Shown one piece after another: positions 38,183 to 48,782 of a stretch of 64,000 bases of DNA. The DNA is from Asanoa sp. WMMD1127 (GTDB taxonomy: Bacteria; Actinomycetota; Actinomycetes; Mycobacteriales; Micromonosporaceae), in contig NZ_JARUBP010000001.1 of assembly GCF_029626225.1 (NCBI RefSeq), forward strand, positions 2,356,001 to 2,420,000, given 5' to 3'. The notes under the pieces were generated by a model, which did not search any database, was not told where the DNA came from, and saw nothing but the letters and a program-made list of their open reading frames with translations. The position numbers and the translations under genes were made by a program. Each line of letters opens with the position of its first letter. The first letter of the stretch is position 1.

Positions 38183-39610
38183 GTGACGCTGCGTTTGCAT
38201 GACACCGCGACCCGATCGGTGCGGGAGTTCGTCCCGCGTGAGGCCGGCAAGGTCGCGATGTACCTGTGTGGCCTCACCGTGCAGTCCGAGCCGCACATCG
38301 GTCACCTTCGCTCCGGCGTCAGCTACGACGTGCTGCGGCGGTGGTTCGAGCGCACCGGCTACCAGGTGACGTTCGTGCGCAACATCACCGACATCGACGA
38401 CAAGGTGCTGCAGAAGTCGCTGGAGCAGGGCAAGCCCTACTGGGCGATCGCCTACGCCAACGAGGTCGTCCTCGACGCCGCCTACCGCGCCCTCAACGTG
38501 CAGCCGCCGACCTACTCGCCGCGCGCCACCGGCCACATCACCGAGATGCACCAGTTGATCACCATGTTGATCGACAACGGCCACGCGTACGTGGCGGAGG
38601 ACGGCTCCGGCGACGTCTACTTCGACGTGAAGTCCTACGCCGACTACGGCGCCCTGTCGGGCCAGCGGGTGGACGAGATGACCAGTGCCGCCGACAGCGC
38701 CGAGCGGGCCAAGCGCGACCCGCGCGACTTCGCGCTGTGGAAAGGCTACAAGAGCGACGAGCCGGTCGAGGGCCAGTGGTGGAGCCCGTGGGGCGCCGGC
38801 CGCCCCGGCTGGCACATCGAGTGCTCGGCCATGTGCCTGCGCTACCTCGGCCCCGAGTTCGACATCCACGGCGGCGGGCTCGACCTCACGTTCCCGCACC
38901 ACGAGAACGAGATCGCCCAGTCGCGCTCGGCGGGCCTGCCGTTCGCCCGCTACTGGGTGCACAACGGGCTGCTCAACCTCGGCGAGTCCAAGATGGGCAA
39001 GTCGACGGGCAACGTGCTCGACCTCGACTACATAACGGCGCTCGGCGTACGGATGGTCGAGTTGCGCCACTACTTCGTGACCGTGCACTACCGCTCGCGG
39101 ATCGACTACTCCGACGAGGCATTGCGGGAGTCGGCGACGGCGTACCGCCGGGTCGAGGGTTTCGTGCAGCGCGCGGTCGAGGCCGTCGGCGCGATCCCGG
39201 CCGGTGAGCCGCCGGCGGAGTTCGTCGAGGCGATGAACGACGACCTCAACACCTCCGGCGCGATCGCCGTCGCACACGAGCAGGTCCGGCTCGGCAACAC
39301 CGCGCTGGCCAAGGGCGACGACGAGGGCGTACGCGCGGCGCTGGCCAGTGTGCGGGCGATGCTCGACGTGCTCGGCATCGACCCGCTCGACCCGGCGTGG
39401 TCGGTCGCGTCGACCGGTGGCACGCCCGGCGAGGAGCTCCGCGAGATCGTCGACTCGCTGGTCAAGCTCGCGCTCGAACAGCGTGCGCAGGCACGCACCA
39501 GGAAGGACTGGTCCGCCGCCGACGCCGTGCGGGACCAGCTGAACGCGGCCGGCGTCAACGTCGAGGACACTCCGCACGGCCCACGTTGGACGATCGGAAC
39601 GAGGGACTGA
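38183..39610 (+). CDS. cysS: Cysteinyl-tRNA synthetase
   Basis: A 475-aa class I synthetase. Zinc ligand Cys 29 (MYLCGLTVQ), the HIGH motif as [16 protein letters not shown] and HHENE for the other zinc ligands, and KMGKS at 270-274 in place of KMSKS. The N-terminal [16 protein letters not shown] is typical. Active-site zinc selects cysteine over serine without editing. GTG start; the stop overlaps the rlmB ATG by one base. cysS-rlmB continues the carD-ispD-ispF order known from mycobacteria. It is the protein-synthesis enzyme, not the mycothiol ligase MshC. Confidence 0.96.
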   Translation: MTLRLHDTATRSVREFVPREAGKVAMYLCGLTVQSEPHIGHLRSGVSYDVLRRWFERTGYQVTFVRNITDIDDKVLQKSLEQGKPYWAIAYANEVVLDAAYRALNVQPPTYSPRATGHITEMHQLITMLIDNGHAYVAEDGSGDVYFDVKSYADYGALSGQRVDEMTSAADSAERAKRDPRDFALWKGYKSDEPVEGQWWSPWGAGRPGWHIECSAMCLRYLGPEFDIHGGGLDLTFPHHENEIAQSRSAGLPFARYWVHNGLLNLGESKMGKSTGNVLDLDYITALGVRMVELRHYFVTVHYRSRIDYSDEALRESATAYRRVEGFVQRAVEAVGAIPAGEPPAEFVEAMNDDLNTSGAIAVAHEQVRLGNTALAKGDDEGVRAALASVRAMLDVLGIDPLDPAWSVASTGGTPGEELREIVDSLVKLALEQRAQARTRKDWSAADAVRDQLNAAGVNVEDTPHGPRWTIGTRD

Positions 39611-40713
39611 TGGCGGGCAACTCCCAGCGACGCGGCCGGCGGGTCACGCCCAAGAAGGGCGCGACCGTCGGCTCGGGCGGCAAGAACAAGGCGGGCCTGG
39701 CCGGCAAGGGGCGCACGCTGCCCGCCGACGAGCGGCCGTGGCACAAGGGCTACTCGGGCACCGAGAAGCTGCCGCAGCGCACCGCCTGGAAACAGGAGAA
39801 GGAGAAGCGCGCGGCGGCGGCCGAGGGCCGGGCGCCCAAGATCGGGCAGCCGGGCACCAAGGACACCACCTGGGGCAAGGGCACCAAGGGCGCCAAGCCG
39901 ACGAGCCGCCAGCCGGCCCGCGGCGGCCCGCGGGTGGCGCCCGGGCGCCGCGCCCAGACCCCCAAGGACGCGCCGGAGCTGCTGGTCGGGCGCAACCCGG
40001 TGCTCGAGGCGCTGCGCGCGCTGGTCCCCGCGACCGCGCTCTACGTCGCGCAGGGCATCGACATCGACGACCGGATCACCGAGATCGTGCGTACCGCCGG
40101 CGACCGGGGCATCGCGCTGCTCGAGGTCGGCCGGGCCGAGCTCGACCGGATGACCGGTGGCGTGCTGCACCAGGGCGTCGGGCTGCAGGTGCCGCCGTTC
40201 GCCTACGAGCCGTTCGACGACCTGATGGCGGCGGCCCTGGAGCACCCGACGCCGCTGCTGGTCGCGCTCGACGGGGTCACCGACCCGCGCAACCTCGGCG
40301 CCGTGATCCGTTCGGCGGCCGCGTTCGGCGCGCAGGGCGTGTTCATCCCCGAGCGGCGGGCGGCCGGCATCACCGCGACCGCATGGCGCACCAGCGCCGG
40401 CGCCGCCGCCCGCGTGCCGGTCAGCCAGGTGGTCAACCTGACCCGGGCGCTCAAGGCCTGCCAGCGCGAGGGTTTCGTGGTGATCGGCCTCGACGCCGAC
40501 GGCGAGACCGATCTCTACAACCTCGAGGCCGCCGTCGGCCCGCTGGTGGTCGTCGTCGGCTCCGAGGGCCGCGGCCTGTCCCGGCTCGTCGGCGAGACCT
40601 GCGACATGCGGGTCGGCATCCCGATGGTGTCCGAGGTGGAGTCGCTCAACGCCAGCGTCGCCGCCGCGGTCACGCTGGCGGAGGTCGCCCGCCGCCGCAC
40701 CGAGGCGGGCTGA
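39610..40713 (+). CDS. rlmB: 23S rRNA 2'-O-ribose methyltransferase, RlmB/TrmH (SpoU) family
   Basis: A 367-aa SPOUT methyltransferase. A basic, Gly/Lys-rich N-terminal extension (1-118, for example [20 protein letters not shown]) probably binds rRNA. Then come the substrate-binding domain ([17 protein letters not shown]) and the knotted catalytic domain with [34 protein letters not shown] and [18 protein letters not shown]. RlmB methylates G2251 of 23S rRNA in E. coli; the exact site here is not known. ATG overlaps the cysS stop (TGATG). Confidence 0.92.
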   Translation: MAGNSQRRGRRVTPKKGATVGSGGKNKAGLAGKGRTLPADERPWHKGYSGTEKLPQRTAWKQEKEKRAAAAEGRAPKIGQPGTKDTTWGKGTKGAKPTSRQPARGGPRVAPGRRAQTPKDAPELLVGRNPVLEALRALVPATALYVAQGIDIDDRITEIVRTAGDRGIALLEVGRAELDRMTGGVLHQGVGLQVPPFAYEPFDDLMAAALEHPTPLLVALDGVTDPRNLGAVIRSAAAFGAQGVFIPERRAAGITATAWRTSAGAAARVPVSQVVNLTRALKACQREGFVVIGLDADGETDLYNLEAAVGPLVVVVGSEGRGLSRLVGETCDMRVGIPMVSEVESLNASVAAAVTLAEVARRRTEAG

Positions 40714-40773
40714 CAGCCGGCGTTCACGCCACCACCCCGACCGGTTCATCATGGCTGGCTAGCTTCTCGCCTC

Positions 40774-41973
40774 ATGACCAAACGTCTCAACGCAGTCGCG
40801 GGCGCGGCGATGATCGCCGCCCTCGCCGTCGGTGTGGCGGGCCCCGCGTCCGCGCACGACGCCGACGAGTTCGGCCCGGCCACGCTGACCGGCTTCGCGT
40901 CGCTGCCGGCGCTGACCTTCGTGCCGGCCAGCGAGCCGTCCGGTTCGCTGCTCGACACCGCGCCGGTCAACGGTGTCGCCGCACCCTGGGCCGACCAGCC
41001 GGTGCAGGGCTTCAGCGGCATCGTGAAGAACGGCGACGGCACCTTCGAGGTGATGTCGGACAACGGCTTCGGCAACAAGGCCAACAGCGGGGACTTCGTC
41101 CTGCGCATCCACACGATCGCGCCGGTGCTCCACACCAACAGGGTCGACGTGCTCGGCGGCATCAACCTGACCGACCCCAAGGGGTACGTGACGTGGCCGC
41201 TGACCCGGACCGACCGGGTGCTGACCGGCTCGGACTTCGACGTCGAGTCGATCCAGCGGGCGGCCGACGGCACGTACTGGATCGGTGACGAGTTCGGCCC
41301 GTTCCTGCTCCACTTCGACCGGACCGGCGCACTCATGCAGGCACCGATCTCGCTGCCCGGCGTCTTCGCTCCGGAGAACCCGCTGCGCGGCACGACGCCC
41401 AACAACATCAACAGCAGCAAGGGCTTCGAGGGCATGGCCCAGTCGCCCGACGGGCGCAAGCTCTACCCGCTGCTGGAGGGCACCGTCGCCGGTGACACCC
41501 CGGGCACGCTGCGCTTCAACGAGTTCGACGTGCGCGCTGGCTCGTACACCGGGAAGCGCTATGTCTATGAGCTCGACGACCCGGCCAACGCGATCGGTGA
41601 CGCCATCGCGGTCGACGGGCACCGCTTCCTGATCATCGAGCGGGACAACGGCCAGGGCCCGACCGCGAAGACCAAGAAGATCTACCTGGCCAACTTCGCG
41701 GACCGCGACAGGGACGGAGCCATGGACAAGACCCTGGTCGCGGACCTGATGAACATCAGCAACCCGAAGCAGCTCGGTGGGTTCGGCAAGACCTTCACGT
41801 TCCCGTTCCAGACCATCGAGGACGTCGTGATCCTCGACGACAAGACGATCGCCGTGCTCAACGACAACAACTTCCCAGGCTCGGCCGGCCGCACCGCCGG
41901 CGTGCCCGACAACAACGAGTTCATCACGCTGAAGCTGACCCAGGGCCTCAACGTGGACCGCCGCTTCCTCTGA
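40774..41973 (+). CDS. Secreted esterase-like phytase-domain protein
   Basis: A 399-aa exported protein. Signal peptide about residues 1-28, cut after ASA (GPASAHDADE). The mature part resembles the Phytase-like (esterase-like activity of phytase) beta-propeller family: FSGIVKNGDGTFEVMSDNGFG, VESIQRAADGTYWIGDEFGPF, GFEGMAQSPDGRKLYPLLEG, IAVDGHRFLIIERDNGQG. Substrate unknown; phosphate esters are plausible from the family name only. An isolated gene, 60 bp after rlmB. Confidence 0.8.
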   Translation: MTKRLNAVAGAAMIAALAVGVAGPASAHDADEFGPATLTGFASLPALTFVPASEPSGSLLDTAPVNGVAAPWADQPVQGFSGIVKNGDGTFEVMSDNGFGNKANSGDFVLRIHTIAPVLHTNRVDVLGGINLTDPKGYVTWPLTRTDRVLTGSDFDVESIQRAADGTYWIGDEFGPFLLHFDRTGALMQAPISLPGVFAPENPLRGTTPNNINSSKGFEGMAQSPDGRKLYPLLEGTVAGDTPGTLRFNEFDVRAGSYTGKRYVYELDDPANAIGDAIAVDGHRFLIIERDNGQGPTAKTKKIYLANFADRDRDGAMDKTLVADLMNISNPKQLGGFGKTFTFPFQTIEDVVILDDKTIAVLNDNNFPGSAGRTAGVPDNNEFITLKLTQGLNVDRRFL

Positions 41974-42042
41974 TCACGGGTGGGCGTGCCCGGCCCGTAC
42001 GATGCAGGCCGGGCATCCCCTCGCCCGTGGAGGAGTCGGCAG

Positions 42043-44646
42043 ATGCAAGGGCATGCGCTCGGGGTCGACCTGGGCACGTCGAACACGGTCGCCGTGTTGC
42101 GCTGGCCCGACGGGCGCACCCGACCGTTGCTCTTCGACGGTCAACCGCTCCTGCCCTCCGGCGTGCTCCTCGACGACGCGGGCCGGCTGCACGTCGGGCG
42201 CGACGCGCAACGGCTGGCCCAGGCGGACCCGGCCCGCTACGAGCCCAATCCCAAGCGGCACGTCGACGCGCCCGCGGTGTTGCTCGGCGACCGCGAGGTG
42301 GCCACGGTCGACCTGCTCGCCGCCATCCTCGCCGCGGTCGCGCACGCCGCCGTCGAGGCGGCCGGCTACCTGCCGCCCGCGGCGGTGACCTATCCCGCGG
42401 CCTGGGGCGCCACCCGCCGCCAGGTGCTGTCCGTGGCGCTGTCCCGCGCCGGCTGGCCGGCCAGCACCGTGCTGGTGCCGGAGCCGGTGGCCGCGGCCCG
42501 CTACTTCGCCGAGGTGCTGCGCCGGCCGGTGCCCGTCGGCTCGGCGCTGGCCGTCTTCGACTTCGGTGGCGGGACGCTCGACATCGCGGTGGTCCGCAAC
42601 GACGGCCCGGACCCGTCCGGCCGCGTCTCCTTCAGCGTCGTCTCCGCCGGCGGGGTCGCCGAGCTCGGCGGCCTCGACCTCGATGCGGCCCTGGTCGACC
42701 ACCTCGGCCACGGCCTGGCCGGCATCGACCCGGCCGCGTGGGAGCGGCTGCGCAACCCGGCCAACACGGCGCAGTGGCGCGACCGCCGCCGCTTCTGGGA
42801 CGACGTGCGGGGCGCCAAGGAGATGCTGTCCCGGGCGGCCGTGGCGCCGGTCGCCGTGCCGGGCGTCGAGAAGGCCGTGCACCTGACCCGCGACGAGCTC
42901 GAGCAGCTGGCGACGCCGCTGCTGCGCCGCGGAGTGATCGAGACGGCCGGGGTGATCACGGCGGCCGCCTTGCGGCCGGATCAGCTCGCCGGCCTGTTCC
43001 TGGTGGGTGGATCGTCCCGGGTGCCGCTGGTGGCACGCATGCTGCACGCCGATCTCGGCCTGGCGCCGACGGTGCTCGAGCAGCCGGAGCTGCCGGTGGC
43101 CGAGGGGGCGCTGGCCGAGCTGCCCGCCGCGGTCGCGGTGGCGGCCACGGCGCCGTCGGCCGCCGGCACCGCCCGCGTCACCAGCGCGCCGCCCGAGGTC
43201 TCCCCGGTGTCCGGCGGTGCCGCGCCGCCGCCACCCGTCCCGCCGCAACGCGATTCCGCGTGGGTCGCCCCGACGGCCGGGCCGCCGCGGTCCCGGCGGG
43301 GGTTGGTGGTCTCCGCCGCCGCGGCCGGGCTGGTCCTGATCGTCGCGGCGGTCGCCGTCATCGTCATGCTGGTCAACCGGGACGGCTTCGACAAGGTCAA
43401 GTTCGCGGCGTTCGCCGATGTCGGGTCCCCGCTGGGGATGGAGGCGACGTCGTACTACGTCTGGAGCCACGTCGCCGGTGACCGCGCCTACTTCGCCTAC
43501 ACGATCGACGACAAGCTGACCGTCGTCGCCGCCGACGCCACCAACGGCAAGCAGCTCTGGCGCGAGACGTTGCCGGACGCGGCCAGCACCTGGGAGGGCA
43601 TCCGGGCGGTGCCGGGCGCGGTGCTCGCCTACGCGAACCCGATCGGCAGCACCGAGCCCCGCCGGGTGTTCGTGCTCGATCCCGGCGACGGCCACCGGCT
43701 CTGGGACCGCAACCTGGGCGACGAGGACGAGACCTTCGTCGTCGAGGACCGGCTCGTCGTGGTGGACCGGGTCAACGCGAAGCTCGTCGGCCTCGCGCTC
43801 CGCGACGGCGTCCAGAAGTGGGAACAGCCGACCCCGAAGGATCAGTACGACGACGCGGACACCGCGGTCTACGGCGCCCAGACCGTGAAGGACCTGAACG
43901 GTCCGGCCGACTTCGGCGGCGTCGCGCTCGACCCGGACCGCACCGACGACAAGCGGCTCGTGCAGATCAACTCCGACCGGTCGGCCCGGGTCATCGACGC
44001 GGTCAGCGGCGAGATCCTCAAGCAGCAGGCGGCCGTGGCCGACCCCAACGACCTGGCCACCGTCTTCGACGGGCAGCTCTTCACCACCCGTGGCAACGAC
44101 AGCACTGAGCTGTTCGCCGTCGACCTGGACACCTTTGACAAGCCCCGGCTGGTCTACCGGGCCGATCCGCAGCGCCGGCCCACCGGCATCAGCCCCTGCG
44201 GCGACCAGCGGGTCTGCCTGTTGGAGCAGACGAACTTCGACAGCAAGTCCACGGAACTGGTGTCGCTGCCGACCGGCGGCGAGGGCGAGAAGTGGACCAA
44301 GCCGGCGGCCGGCGTCACCGCGATCCTGCCCGTGGGCGACCACGTGGTGCTGCAGAGCAAGGAGGCGAGCGTTCCGCACGTCGTCGCGTACGACGCCGAT
44401 GGTGTCGAGGTCCTGACGCACGACGGCGCGGTCGCCCGGGTCAACGGCGCGAGTGTGCTGATCTTCGGCAAGGACCCCGGGACCTCCGTCGACGACGTCA
44501 ACGTCGTCGGCTGGGTGCTCGGCGAGCAGGACCCGGTGCAGTTGGGGGCGTTGAGCGGCGTACGGCCGGCCAGCTGCACGTGGTCGACCTCGGTCGTCGC
44601 CTGCGTCGGCGACAAGGACCTGCGGGTGCGCCGCTTCGCCGGGTAA
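42043..44646 (+). CDS. Hsp70-like ATPase fused through a membrane helix to a PQQ-like beta-propeller
   Basis: An 867-aa protein. Start chosen at ATG 42043 behind GGAGGAG. Residues 1-375 form an actin/Hsp70 ATPase: phosphate-1 GVDLGTSNT, phosphate-2 LAVFDFGGGTLDIAVV, adenosine motif FLVGGSSRVPLV. The Hsp70 peptide-binding domain is absent. A Pro-rich linker (about 380-415) and one membrane helix (about 420-444) follow, then an outer propeller with WSHVAGDRAYFAYTIDDKLT and ATNGKQLWRET. The cytosolic ATPase and outer sensor-like domain suggest transmembrane signalling or mechanical coupling (inference). Confidence 0.8.
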   Translation: MQGHALGVDLGTSNTVAVLRWPDGRTRPLLFDGQPLLPSGVLLDDAGRLHVGRDAQRLAQADPARYEPNPKRHVDAPAVLLGDREVATVDLLAAILAAVAHAAVEAAGYLPPAAVTYPAAWGATRRQVLSVALSRAGWPASTVLVPEPVAAARYFAEVLRRPVPVGSALAVFDFGGGTLDIAVVRNDGPDPSGRVSFSVVSAGGVAELGGLDLDAALVDHLGHGLAGIDPAAWERLRNPANTAQWRDRRRFWDDVRGAKEMLSRAAVAPVAVPGVEKAVHLTRDELEQLATPLLRRGVIETAGVITAAALRPDQLAGLFLVGGSSRVPLVARMLHADLGLAPTVLEQPELPVAEGALAELPAAVAVAATAPSAAGTARVTSAPPEVSPVSGGAAPPPPVPPQRDSAWVAPTAGPPRSRRGLVVSAAAAGLVLIVAAVAVIVMLVNRDGFDKVKFAAFADVGSPLGMEATSYYVWSHVAGDRAYFAYTIDDKLTVVAADATNGKQLWRETLPDAASTWEGIRAVPGAVLAYANPIGSTEPRRVFVLDPGDGHRLWDRNLGDEDETFVVEDRLVVVDRVNAKLVGLALRDGVQKWEQPTPKDQYDDADTAVYGAQTVKDLNGPADFGGVALDPDRTDDKRLVQINSDRSARVIDAVSGEILKQQAAVADPNDLATVFDGQLFTTRGNDSTELFAVDLDTFDKPRLVYRADPQRRPTGISPCGDQRVCLLEQTNFDSKSTELVSLPTGGEGEKWTKPAAGVTAILPVGDHVVLQSKEASVPHVVAYDADGVEVLTHDGAVARVNGASVLIFGKDPGTSVDDVNVVGWVLGEQDPVQLGALSGVRPASCTWSTSVVACVGDKDLRVRRFAG

Positions 44647-44650
44647 ACGA

Positions 44651-44684
44651 ACGGCGGGCCGGTCGCCCGGCCCGCCGTCTTTCG
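44651..44684. terminator. Terminator between the Hsp70-fusion gene and the ABC ATPase gene
   Basis: ACGGCGGGCCGG (44651-44662) pairs perfectly over 12 bp with 44667-44678 around TCGC, followed by CTTTCGT. It lies 4 bp after one stop and 16 bp before the other, so it can serve both convergent genes. Confidence 0.75.
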
Positions 44685-44700
44685 TCTGCTGCGCTCTGGC

Positions 44701-45792
<1,092 letters not shown>

Positions 45793-45891
45793 GGGGGGAC
45801 ACCGCTTCCTTTCACCGGCAGGAACGTGCCGGACGATCCGAGTGAAAAGAGCTGCCGGCACGCGTGCGCCGACACCAATGCTGGTCACCGT

Positions 45892-45899
45892 AAACGTTT
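45892..45899. promoter_or_regulatory. Possible LacI-type half-site palindrome upstream of msiK
   Basis: AAACGTTT, a perfect 8-bp palindrome in an otherwise G/C-rich stretch, lies 99 bp upstream of the msiK start. A central CG flanked by A/T is common in LacI-family operators, which would suit sugar-responsive control. The short length makes it weak. Confidence 0.3.
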
Positions 45900-45991
45900 C
45901 TCGCATTCGTGCCAAGAGATGGTGGGACTCCTGCCCCATTTGCCCTGGCAAGCGCTCGCCGCCCGGAGGCTCGCTATGCTGTGCTCAAGCT

Positions 45992-46065
45992 GCCCCTGTA
46001 GCTCAGATGGCCAGAGCACTCGCCTTGTAAGCGAGATGTCGCCGGTTCGATCCCGGCCGGGGGCT
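45992..46065 (+). tRNA. tRNA-Thr (anticodon TGT)
   Basis: A 74-base cloverleaf. The acceptor stem pairs GCCCCTG (45992-45998) with CGGGGGC (46058-46064) with a T discriminator. The anticodon stem CTCGC/GCGAG closes the loop CTTGTAA, with anticodon TGT at 46026-46028. The T arm is GCCGG-TTCGATC-CCGGC. CCA is not encoded. It reads ACA (and possibly ACG) threonine codons. Confidence 0.95.
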
Positions 46066-46196
46066 CTTGTCGTCGGGCTCTGCCTGGTCGCGGAGTGCCC
46101 CTTGCCCGCCCTCACCGTGGTGGATCCGCACCCGGTTGTGCGCTTTACCCAGTGCGCTGTCACCTGTGCGTCGTGCTGGGCTTGCGCTGTGTGATC

Positions 46197-46211
46197 GGGG
46201 AATCGAACCCC
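46197..46211 (-). other. tRNA T-arm-like sequence, possible tRNA remnant
   Basis: On the minus strand this reads GGGG-TTCGATT-CCCC, a perfect four-pair T-arm containing the B-box consensus GGTTCGATTCC. A GCGCC/GGCGC stem with a 7-base loop lies just upstream (46212-46228) in the position of an anticodon arm, but the loop lacks U33 and no acceptor stem can be built. It is at best a decayed tRNA, 132 bp from tRNA-Thr on the other strand. Confidence 0.3.
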
Positions 46212-46313
46212 ATGCGCCCGCCCCAGGCGCGCCAGGAGTTTGGCCGGATAGCCCGCCGGCCAACGGGGTTCTGGTGCGCGCCTCCACCTCGGCTACCTGC
46301 TCCGCGACCGTCT

Positions 46314-46781
46314 TCAGTCCAACAGGTCGACCGCCCAGTTGGTCCGCTGGATGAGCGTGTCGACCTCCCGCAGCTCCCGGGCGAGCCGGTCCGCCTGGGT
46401 CCGCAGGTCGGCCACCGGCAGTGCCGGCAGCATCTTCAGCTCCGACCGCAGCTGCCGGTAGCCGTGGCGCCCCTCGCCGGCAGCGGCGTCGGCCGCGCCG
46501 GAAACGAGTCCGTGGTGCACCTTGAGGATGTCCCGCCGTGCCAGGGCGTCCGTCAGCGTCCCGCCGCCGTCGAGCGTGGTCGCGGCGTTGGTGCGGTTGA
46601 TCCGCCGGATGAGCCCTTCGAGCTCGCCCAGCACCGCACCGACCTCGGCCAACAACGCACCAGCGTCTTCGGCCGGCGCCTCACCTTCCTGATAACGCGC
46701 GCTGCCACCGATGCGGCTCCGCAACTGCTCGACCCGTCGCGAGGCATCGGCCCGCAACACGAGCGCCTCCGCCAACTTCAT
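46314..46781 (-). CDS. DIP1984 family protein
   Basis: A 155-aa, mostly helical cytoplasmic protein. Start chosen at ATG 46781 (MKLAEALVLRADASRRVEQL); a longer frame exists upstream without similarity. The family pattern is clear: EGEAPAEDAGALLAEVGAVL, LIRRINRTNAATTLDGG, LTDALARRDIL and VDTLIQRTNWAVDL. The name comes from a Corynebacterium diphtheriae structural-genomics target; some homologues are called septicolysin. No reaction is known. Divergent from gmd by 139 bp. Confidence 0.85.
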   Translation of the reverse strand: MKLAEALVLRADASRRVEQLRSRIGGSARYQEGEAPAEDAGALLAEVGAVLGELEGLIRRINRTNAATTLDGGGTLTDALARRDILKVHHGLVSGAADAAAGEGRHGYRQLRSELKMLPALPVADLRTQADRLARELREVDTLIQRTNWAVDLLD

Positions 46782-46920
46782 GATCACAATTATCTGTCCG
46801 AAGGCCCGAACGCTCCTCCCATTTTCCGCCGGCCATGGGCGGGGTCGCGGCCGGAAAGGCGCGCGGGCGAGTCCTGCGGGTGATCGCCAGGGCAGGCATG
46901 GTCTGCGATAAAGTCCAGCG

Positions 46921-47910
46921 GTGGGTCGCACCGCACTCATTTCGGGCGTCGCCGGGCAAGACGGCTCTTACCTGCTCGAGTTTCTGCTCGACCACCATTA
47001 CGAGGTCGTCGGGTTCGATATCGACGGGAATGCTCTCGCGCGATTGACGCGGCGGATAACGGAGCGGCCCGACGCTCGTCGCGCGCGGCTTCTTGTCGCC
47101 GACGTGACTCAGCCGGACAACGTGCGACGACTGTTGTCGGACACCGCGCCGACCGAGGTCTACAACCTGGCCGCACAGTCCTTCGTCGGCCGGTCCTACG
47201 CCGACCCCTACGACGACGTGGTCATCACGACCGGGACGCTCAACCTGCTCGAGGCGATCCGGCGGCACGCACCCGAGGCCCGGTTCTACCAGGCATCGTC
47301 GGCGGAGATGTTCGGCGACGCGGCGGCGCCGCAGACTGAGCAAACGCCGTTCGCGCCGGTCAGTCCATACGCATGCGCGAAGCTCTACGCCCACCATCTG
47401 GTCCGGATGTATCGCGACGTGCACGGCCTGAAAGCCGCCTCCGGAATTCTCTTCAACCACGAGTCGCCGCGGCGGCGCCGCGAATTCGTGACGCGGAAGA
47501 TCACGCACGGCATCGCCGCCATCGTCAGTGGGCAGGCAACCGAGTTGCGGTTGGGCAATCTCGACTCCCGCAGGGACTGGGGACATGCGCGGGATTACGT
47601 GCGAGCCATGTGGTTGATGCTGAACCGCGACGAGCCGGCCGACTACGTCATCGCGAGTGGGGAGAGCCGGACAGTCGGCGAGCTCGCGCGGTTCGCCTTC
47701 GACCTGGTCGGCTTGGACTGGACCAGATACGTCAGGCAGGACGCCTCTCTCGTGCGGCCGCACGACCCGGCGAACCTCTGCGGCGACGCCCAACGGGCCG
47801 AGGCGGATCTCGGGTGGCGGCCGGAGGTGTCGTTCGAGGCGCTGGTGACGGAGATGCTCGACGCGGACCTGGAGGCCCACGGCCTGGACCCCAAGGACGT
47901 GCGGCGCTAG
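46921..47910 (+). CDS. gmd: GDP-mannose 4,6-dehydratase
   Basis: A 329-aa short-chain dehydrogenase/reductase that makes GDP-4-keto-6-deoxy-D-mannose, the precursor of fucose, rhamnose or perosamine donors. NADP-binding GVAGQDGSYL is near the N-terminus, catalytic Tyr/Lys in YACAKLYAHHL, and FNHESPRRRREFVTRKIT is diagnostic for Gmd. GTG start at 46921. No fucose synthase or glycosyltransferase is adjacent, so the end product cannot be assigned. Its TAG stop shares CTAG with the convergent gene's stop. Confidence 0.94.
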   Translation: MGRTALISGVAGQDGSYLLEFLLDHHYEVVGFDIDGNALARLTRRITERPDARRARLLVADVTQPDNVRRLLSDTAPTEVYNLAAQSFVGRSYADPYDDVVITTGTLNLLEAIRRHAPEARFYQASSAEMFGDAAAPQTEQTPFAPVSPYACAKLYAHHLVRMYRDVHGLKAASGILFNHESPRRRREFVTRKITHGIAAIVSGQATELRLGNLDSRRDWGHARDYVRAMWLMLNRDEPADYVIASGESRTVGELARFAFDLVGLDWTRYVRQDASLVRPHDPANLCGDAQRAEADLGWRPEVSFEALVTEMLDADLEAHGLDPKDVRR

Positions 47911-48647
47911 ACGAGCCGCATGCGGGTAGGCGTCTCGATGTCGGCGCCGTAGTCCACGCGTACCACTTCCGAGACGATCCCGTCGGTGGCACGGTCGTTG
48001 AGGGTCTTGAGATTGCCCGGGTCTGTCACGAAGCCGCTGGCGCCGACGGTGCCGGTGCCGTGGATGCCCGCGAGCACCACCACCCGCCGCAGCGGTTGGC
48101 GAGGGTTCGGCAGCGACGCGATCAGCCCGTAGTCGTAGTTGCTGTTGTTGGGGGAGCCGCCTTCGCGGGAGGACAGCATCCGCGTTTCGCGTTCGTGGTC
48201 GGTCAGGACGTTGCGGCCGTCCGCGCCCACGGTCATCGTGTAGCGCATCGACAGCGAAGGCGCGATCTCGTCGAGGACGGCGTTGCGGGCGGGTCCGCAC
48301 AGCAACACGAGGTTGTTACGCCACAGCTCCGCGTTGATCGCCACGCTGCGGTCGGGTACGACCGTGAAGTCGACACCTTCGTGCATCCCTGCCGCTTCGA
48401 GCAGTGTCGCCAGCGCCCGCGCCGCCTTGGTGTCGGTGGCGGGGTAGTTCCACGCCTGCTCGGGCTCGTCGAACACCGCGGAGTGGATGATGATCACTCT
48501 CGCGGGGGTGCCGAAGAACTTCCGGACCGACTCGTCCCTCGAACGCTGGCGAAGCCATCGCCTGGTGCGGCCCGTTCCGGTCGACACGGCCGCGCCAAAC
48601 GCCGCGCACCCCAGGTTGACCAGCACGTCAACGAGTGGAAAGTCCAC
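47907..48647 (-). CDS. Membrane-anchored protein of unknown function with a Rossmann-like domain
   Basis: A 246-aa protein I do not recognise. GTG 48647 is chosen because GGAGGT lies 7 bases upstream; a longer frame to 48743 exists. A hydrophobic N-terminus (FPLVDVLVNLGCAAFGAAV) is followed by basic residues and an alpha/beta domain: ARVIIIHSAVFDEPEQAW, NLVLLCGPARNAV, DYGLIASLPNP, RRVVVLAGIHGTGTVGASG. The last block looks like a ligand or nucleotide loop. It converges with gmd, sharing the tetranucleotide CTAG as overlapping stop codons. Confidence 0.5.
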   Translation of the reverse strand: MDFPLVDVLVNLGCAAFGAAVSTGTGRTRRWLRQRSRDESVRKFFGTPARVIIIHSAVFDEPEQAWNYPATDTKAARALATLLEAAGMHEGVDFTVVPDRSVAINAELWRNNLVLLCGPARNAVLDEIAPSLSMRYTMTVGADGRNVLTDHERETRMLSSREGGSPNNSNYDYGLIASLPNPRQPLRRVVVLAGIHGTGTVGASGFVTDPGNLKTLNDRATDGIVSEVVRVDYGADIETPTRMRLV

Positions 48648-48782
48648 GGCGCGACCTCCGACGAACCCGTTCGCGATATTGGTACGCCTAAGTCCTTTGT
48701 AGGTGCGAACAGTCATCACGTCAATACGAAGAGCGACTATCACCGCGATGGTGGCGAGGCGCGCGGCTCATGCCGCGGGTGG

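Noticed and set aside
41974-44421. 815-codon frame antisense to the Hsp70-fusion gene
   Set aside because: Mirror frame of a G/C-rich gene; the sense strand carries the ATPase motifs and a ribosome-binding site.
46212-46290. A complete tRNA gene on the minus strand extending the T-arm-like sequence
   Set aside because: No acceptor stem or D arm can be paired and the would-be anticodon loop lacks U33, so only a fragment is reported.
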